Translations under genes and position numbers: made by a program
Assembly (NCBI RefSeq): GCF_900580675.1
Contig: NZ_UTBG01000172.1
Location: 1 to 41,540 of the forward strand
Length of the DNA stretch: 41,540 nt
Reading direction: 5' to 3'
Source of the DNA: Pseudomonas viridiflava
GTDB taxonomy: Bacteria; Pseudomonadota; Gammaproteobacteria; Pseudomonadales; Pseudomonadaceae
Shown: piece by piece, positions 37,509 through 41,540 of the stretch
How positions within the stretch are numbered: position 1 is the stretch's first letter
How the letters are laid out: the number at the start of each line of letters is the position of its first letter
Notes under the pieces: model-generated
Databases searched by the model: none
Told to the model about the DNA's origin: nothing
Seen by the model: only the letters and a program-made list of their open reading frames with translations

Positions 37509-38409
37509 AGCTTTCGACAATCGCCTCGCGTACTTTCAGCAACATCGGATCAAGCTGGGCCTGGGTGCGCCAACCCAGCTCCACCGGGTAGCGCGGCAGT
37601 GCCAATGGGCAAGCCAGTACGCGCAACCCGGTCATCTGCGCGATGGCCTGCGCGGCATGCCCGGGAATGGTCGCCACCGCGTCGCTGCCCTTGAGCAAAA
37701 ATGGCAGTGCGGCAAAGTGGCTGGTCGACGCGCACACCTGTCGGCTCAAGCCCTGCGCTGCCAACCCCTCGTCGGTAATCCCGATAAACCCGCCTGACGA
37801 CACCAGTACATGCTCACGGCTGACGAACTCGTCCAGGTTGATGTCCGTTTGGCCTGGGGACAGGCTGATGGGATCGACCAGGCAGCGGTAATCACCTTCT
37901 CCAAGAACTTGTCGACTCAACCGGCCCTGGGCAAAGCCACCAGCGGTTATCGCGAGGTCCAACGTGCGGTCGAGCAGGTCGCCGGCGACGATCTGGCTGT
38001 GCGTCTGACGGAAGATCACCCGCAGTTTCGGCAAACGCTGTACGAGGGCGTCCATCAACGGGCGGCCATAGGCAATTTCGAAATCATCGGACAGGCCCAC
38101 CACCACCGACCGCCCCCTGTAGTTGGGGTTGGCCGGGTTGACCATCGCCAGGCTTTGCCGGCAGCGCTCCAGCGCCTCGCTGATCACCGGTTTCAACTGA
38201 TTGGCGCGCAGTGTCGGTGCCAGGCCGCGTCCGGTGCGTACGAACAGTTGGTCGTCGTACACCTCGCGCAATCGACGCAACCCCGCGCTGATAGCCGATT
38301 GCGTGACCCCCAGGCGCAACGCCGCACGGCTGGCGCTGGACTCGTCGTGCAGCGCTTCAAAGGTTTTCAGCAGGTTCAAATCGACCTGGGCGATATTGAT
38401 TTGGCTCAT
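37480..38409 (-). CDS. LysR-family transcriptional regulator
   Basis: A 309-aa LysR-type regulator. The winged HTH is at about 6-65 (LNLLKTFEALHDESSASRAALRLGVTQSAISAGLRRLREVYDDQLF), followed by a substrate-binding domain from about residue 93. It diverges from the nitrilase gene across 84 nt, the usual LysR layout, so it most likely controls that gene; the inducer is unknown. Its 3' end overlaps the 84-aa gene by 29 nt, an unusual convergent overlap for this genome. Confidence 0.93.
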   Translation of the reverse strand: MSQINIAQVDLNLLKTFEALHDESSASRAALRLGVTQSAISAGLRRLREVYDDQLFVRTGRGLAPTLRANQLKPVISEALERCRQSLAMVNPANPNYRGRSVVVGLSDDFEIAYGRPLMDALVQRLPKLRVIFRQTHSQIVAGDLLDRTLDLAITAGGFAQGRLSRQVLGEGDYRCLVDPISLSPGQTDINLDEFVSREHVLVSSGGFIGITDEGLAAQGLSRQVCASTSHFAALPFLLKGSDAVATIPGHAAQAIAQMTGLRVLACPLALPRYPVELGWRTQAQLDPMLLKVREAIVESFTLRPPSIC

Positions 38410-38493
38410 ATCATTCAGTACTGAGGTGGGCTTTATTCATGATCAAGGCTGGCGCGAGAATGGGCAACCCCCCACTGATTCGGAGTGATCGCG

Positions 38494-39420
38494 ATGCCTA
38501 TTTCAACCGTAGCTGCCCTGCAAATCGGTTCTTTACCCGGCGGCAAAGCCGATACCCTTGCGCAGATCCTTGCCTTCGAGGACGAAATTCTGCGCAGTGG
38601 CGCGCAACTCGTGGTGATGCCCGAAGCGTTGCTGGGTGGCTATCCCAAAGGCGAGCGCTTCGGCACGCAGTTGGGGTATCGCTTGCCCGAGGGCCGCGAA
38701 GCTTTTGCCCGGTATTTTGCCAATGCGATAGATGTGCCGGGCGCAGAAACCGACGCGCTGGCCGGCATGTCGGCGCGCACCGGGGCCAGCCTGGTGCTGG
38801 GCGTAATCGAGCGCAGTGGCAGCACATTGTATTGCACCGTGTTGTACGTCGAGCCCGCGGGCGGCCTGGTAGCCAAGCACCGCAAGCTGATGCCCACCGG
38901 CACTGAACGGCTGATCTGGGGCAGGGGCGACGGTTCGACTCTGCCGGTGATCGATTCAGCCGTGGGCCGTATCGGCGGTGCGGTGTGCTGGGAAAACATG
39001 ATGCCACTGCTGCGCACCGCGATGTACGCCAAGGGCGTGGAAGTGTGGTGTGCACCCACGGTGGATGAGCGCGAAATGTGGCAGGTGAGCATGCGCCACG
39101 TGGCCCATGAAGGGCGCTGCTTTGTGGTCAGCGCCTGCCAGGTGCAGGCTTCGCCCGAGGCACTCGGCGTTGAGGTTGCCAATTGGCCTTCAGAGCGCCC
39201 ATTGATCGCGGGTGGCAGCGTGATCGTCGGGCCGATGGGCGACATTCTCGCGGGGCCGTTACTGGGTGAAGCGGGGCTGCTGACTGCGCAGATCAATACT
39301 GACGATCTGGTGCGCGCACGGTATGACTATGACGTGGTGGGGCATTACGCCCGGCCGGATATTTTCGAACTGGTAGTGGACGAGCGCGCCAAGCCGGGTG
39401 TGCGCTACCTGACTGACTGA
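38494..39420 (+). CDS. Nitrilase-family carbon-nitrogen hydrolase
   Basis: A 308-aa enzyme of the nitrilase superfamily with the full catalytic triad: Glu44 ([14 protein letters not shown]), Lys131 ([16 protein letters not shown]) and Cys165 ([14 protein letters not shown]). The surrounding signatures are those of true nitrilases (branch 1) rather than amidases, so it probably turns a nitrile into the carboxylic acid and ammonia. Substrate range cannot be read from the sequence. ATG 38494 has GGAG upstream. It stands divergent to the LysR gene that probably regulates it. Confidence 0.9.
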   Translation: MPISTVAALQIGSLPGGKADTLAQILAFEDEILRSGAQLVVMPEALLGGYPKGERFGTQLGYRLPEGREAFARYFANAIDVPGAETDALAGMSARTGASLVLGVIERSGSTLYCTVLYVEPAGGLVAKHRKLMPTGTERLIWGRGDGSTLPVIDSAVGRIGGAVCWENMMPLLRTAMYAKGVEVWCAPTVDEREMWQVSMRHVAHEGRCFVVSACQVQASPEALGVEVANWPSERPLIAGGSVIVGPMGDILAGPLLGEAGLLTAQINTDDLVRARYDYDVVGHYARPDIFELVVDERAKPGVRYLTD

Positions 39421-39526
39421 AACCTGCGATAGAAATCTGGGATAGCAGCGTGTCAGCTACACATGAGCGGCCTGACGCGCCGCCGCCGGGGGCAAGTCGA
39501 ACCGTCGCCCCTGCCACATCGGATCT

Positions 39527-40078
39527 TCAGTGGCCAGAGGATTGGCTTTCCAGCCAATCCTCGCAGGTCATCTCCCAGATGTCCCGTGGAAAGGTACCTT
39601 CCACAAACGCACCTTCATCCGACCTGATCAAGCGCATTCCCGTGCGTTCGGAGATGCGCCGTGAGTTCAGGTTGGGCGCGGCCTTGGGTACGCGCATTAC
39701 GGGGCGCTTGAGCACGCCGAACCAGTAGTCGGTCACCGCCGCGCTCGCTTCGGTCATCAAGCCTTGCCCGTGCCACTGCGGGCCCAGCCAGAACCCTCGG
39801 TTGTTATCCTGCTCATCCTTCAAGCTGATATTGCCGATCAGGTGTTCCGGCGCATGTTTCAGGCGGATCGACCAGTGCCATTCTTCGCCGCGAGCCATGG
39901 CGGGCAGGGCGATCTGTTCCAGATAGGTGCGCGCGCCGTCGGCCGGGTAGGGCCAGGGCACCAGGGCATTCAAGTAGCGCACCACTTCCCAATGGGGAAA
40001 TTGCTGCTGGATGCCTTCGGCATCGTCCAGGGTCAGGGGGCGCAGGATCAGGCGATCAGTGAACAGCGTCGGTTGCAT
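39527..40078 (-). CDS. GNAT-family N-acetyltransferase (RimJ/RimL-like)
   Basis: A 183-aa GNAT acetyltransferase of the RimJ/RimL (Acetyltransf_3) group: TDRLILRPLTLDDAEGIQQ at the N-terminus, then FWLGPQWHGQGLMTEA, corresponding to the acetyl-CoA loop, and NLNSRRISERTGMRLI. The acceptor is unknown. It starts 6 nt after the lipoprotein gene and is the last of the three minus-strand genes at this end. Confidence 0.88.
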   Translation of the reverse strand: MQPTLFTDRLILRPLTLDDAEGIQQQFPHWEVVRYLNALVPWPYPADGARTYLEQIALPAMARGEEWHWSIRLKHAPEHLIGNISLKDEQDNNRGFWLGPQWHGQGLMTEASAAVTDYWFGVLKRPVMRVPKAAPNLNSRRISERTGMRLIRSDEGAFVEGTFPRDIWEMTCEDWLESQSSGH

Positions 40079-40083
40079 GGTGG

Positions 40084-40545
40084 TTACCAGGTCACGGTAT
40101 TCGGCAGGTCCAGCGTGCCACGGTCCACGAAGCGCATGGTGCCGAACAGCCCGCCCGCGAGTTTGCCGCGCAGCACGTAGGGCAAGTTGTTCAGGCTCTG
40201 GGTCTGGCTCAGGCCGAGGGTTTGACGCAACACACTAAACGCCGAAACGCTGACCGGCACTGTCAGCACAGTCTCGGAAAAGCGTGGGATGCTTCCCGTT
40301 ATATCGCTGACGCCTGACGCCAACGGCCGGCCGTTGACTTCCAGGTCCAGGGCCACGCCGTTGTAGTCGATCGCCGTTTCATTCGGGTTCTGTACGCGCA
40401 GCTTCACGGCGAAGCGCACTTCCAGGTCCTGGCTTTGCAACGGCTCGATGCCGACCACGTTGATGTTCACCGGGTCGCGGTTGGGGAACAGGGCGCAGGC
40501 GCTCAAGCTCAGCAGCAGAAACGATAGAACCATGAGCTTGCGCAT
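40084..40545 (-). CDS. LEA2/WHy-domain lipoprotein
   Basis: A 153-aa lipoprotein: signal peptide with lipobox LSAC (Cys17), followed by a LEA type-2 (WHy) beta domain recognised from VNINVVGIEPLQSQDLEVRF, LRVQNPNETAIDYNGVALDLEVNGR and the TVPVSVSAF strand. Asn-Pro-Asn in the middle is the family hallmark. A role in stress protection is known for plant relatives only. AGGAG for this gene overlaps the permease stop, so the genes are coupled. Confidence 0.88.
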   Translation of the reverse strand: MRKLMVLSFLLLSLSACALFPNRDPVNINVVGIEPLQSQDLEVRFAVKLRVQNPNETAIDYNGVALDLEVNGRPLASGVSDITGSIPRFSETVLTVPVSVSAFSVLRQTLGLSQTQSLNNLPYVLRGKLAGGLFGTMRFVDRGTLDLPNTVTW

Positions 40546-40557
40546 ACGAAGGTGCTC

Positions 40558-41540
40558 CTATTTCGTGACGTCCGGGTCCTGCATGACTTTGAGGGTAGAG
40601 GACTCCGGATCAAATTCATCTTCTTCCAGCTCTATGAACTCTTCAGGCAGGAAAATGTTCAGCAGGATTGCACAGAATGCGCCCACGGTGATCGGCGACT
40701 CGAAGATGTTGTGCAGCGTTTTCGGCAGGTCACGCAGCACTTCCGGCACTGCAGCGACGCCCAGGCCCATGCCCAGGGATATCGCTACGATCAGCACATT
40801 GCGCCGATGCAGCCCGGCTTCGGCGAGGATCTTGATGCCGGCCACGGCCACGGTGCCGAACATGATCAGGGTGGCGCCGCCCAGCACCGGCTTGGGCATC
40901 AGCTGCAGCACCGCGCCAATCATCGGGAACAGCCCCAGCAACACCAGCAGGCCGGCGATAAAGTACGCCACGTAGCGGCTGGCCACGCCCGTCAGTTGGA
41001 TCACGCCGTTGTTCTGCGCGAAGGTCACCATCGGCAAACTGTTGAAGGTGGCGGCCATGGCCGAGTTGAGGCCGTCGGCCAACAGCCCGGACTTGATGCG
41101 CTTGATGTACAGCGGGCCCTTGACCGGCTGCTGGGAAATCATCGAGTTGGCGGTCAGGTCGCCGGCGGCTTCCAGCGGCGAAATCAGGAAGATCACCGCC
41201 ACCGGGATAAACGCCACCCAGTCGAAGGAAAAGCCGTACTTGAACGGCACCGGCACGCTGATCAACGGCACCTGGGGCAGGGCAGCCATGTCGACGCGGC
41301 CCATCCACCAGGCCACCACGAAGCCCAGGGTCAGGCCGATCACGATCGAGCCCAGGCGCAGGAACGGGTTGCTGAAGCGGTTGAGGACCACGATGGTCAG
41401 CAGCACCAGGGCCGCCAGCCCCATATTGCTCGCCGCGCCGAGGTCGCTGGCGCCGTAGCCGCCGGCCATGTCGGTCACCGCTACTTTGATCAGCGACAGG
41501 CCCATCAAGGTAATGATGGTCACCGGCACCATCATTACCT
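40558..41540 (-). CDS. NCS2-family xanthine/uracil permease (5' end outside the window)
   Basis: The last 327 or so residues of an inner-membrane nucleobase:cation symporter-2 transporter. The family signature NSLPMVTFAQNNGVIQLTGVASRYV is present, with the carboxylate in PLEAAGDLTANSM, and many hydrophobic helices. The C-terminus is acidic (EELEEDEFDPES-like). NCS2 members take up uracil, xanthine or urate; the NNGVIQLTG form favours the xanthine/urate branch, which is not certain. The frame is open to the window end, so the start lies beyond 41540. It leads the operon with the lipoprotein and GNAT genes. Confidence 0.9.
   Translation of the reverse strand, partial: VMMVPVTIITLMGLSLIKVAVTDMAGGYGASDLGAASNMGLAALVLLTIVVLNRFSNPFLRLGSIVIGLTLGFVVAWWMGRVDMAALPQVPLISVPVPFKYGFSFDWVAFIPVAVIFLISPLEAAGDLTANSMISQQPVKGPLYIKRIKSGLLADGLNSAMAATFNSLPMVTFAQNNGVIQLTGVASRYVAYFIAGLLVLLGLFPMIGAVLQLMPKPVLGGATLIMFGTVAVAGIKILAEAGLHRRNVLIVAISLGMGLGVAAVPEVLRDLPKTLHNIFESPITVGAFCAILLNIFLPEEFIELEEDEFDPESSTLKVMQDPDVTK

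Noticed and set aside
39421..39526. Small gene in the nitrilase-GNAT gap
   Set aside because: No start with a ribosome site and no protein-like composition; I see nothing else there.

Overview
The window looks like chromosome of a fluorescent-group Pseudomonas. It has high-GC genes with strong GC-ending codons, a pseudomonad REP pair, and the gene order DUF1853 / nadK / metallophosphatase / rhomboid / yeaC-like / DUF2797 / pepN. It also carries a complete fapABCDEF amyloid operon and a dpkA gene. No tRNA, rRNA, CRISPR array, transposase or integrase was seen. All family names come from reading motifs and recalled family knowledge; no database search was run.

Layout. 1-563: a dispersed-repeat-like edge with two strong hairpins, then a cobalamin riboswitch. 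564-7022: riboswitch-led cobalamin operon cobW-cobN-chlI-chlD(VWA). cobN is broken by an out-of-frame deletion near 1859. The chlI-like gene ends at a perfect A AAA AAG slippery site (6354-6360) whose -1 frame is exactly the VWA frame, so one mRNA can give a short I-type and a long D-type chelatase subunit. 7039-7104: REP inverted pair. 7132-15861: DUF1853 (minus), then a tightly coupled plus-strand housekeeping run from nadK to pepN and an AFG1/ZapE-type ATPase. 16065-18545: minus-strand small secreted protein, CptA-type phosphoethanolamine transferase, and a 59-aa coiled-coil protein. 18824-22148: gnd-zwf-Cof hydrolase operon with overlapping starts and stops.

22213-29230 is the biofilm amyloid region. 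A sigma-54 activator with a VpsR-like N-terminus (22810-24135) converges on fapF across a perfect 16-bp bidirectional terminator. The fap operon runs leftward from a good -24/-12 promoter (28954-28969), with a 16-bp palindrome just upstream. A hairpin plus U-run between fapC and fapD probably sets a high ratio of amyloid subunit to export machinery.

29230-35508: an orphan FecR-type anti-sigma/sensor gene with no sigma-factor partner, a PepSY-domain secreted protein, and a 1616-aa protein resembling Pseudomonas dermonecrotic-toxin-like (DUF6543) proteins. Its C-terminus carries HEITH, TEDLAY and NADSxxY motifs of aspzincin (M35) metallopeptidases. 35669-41540: dpkA, a DUF883 protein, an 84-aa conserved-looking protein, a divergent LysR/nitrilase pair, and a minus-strand operon of NCS2 permease (cut by the window end), LEA2-like lipoprotein and GNAT acetyltransferase.

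The strongest points for follow-up are the chelatase frameshift signal, the disrupted cobN beside it, sigma-54/VpsR-like control of fap, the terminator inside fap, and the toxin with a probable aspzincin tip.
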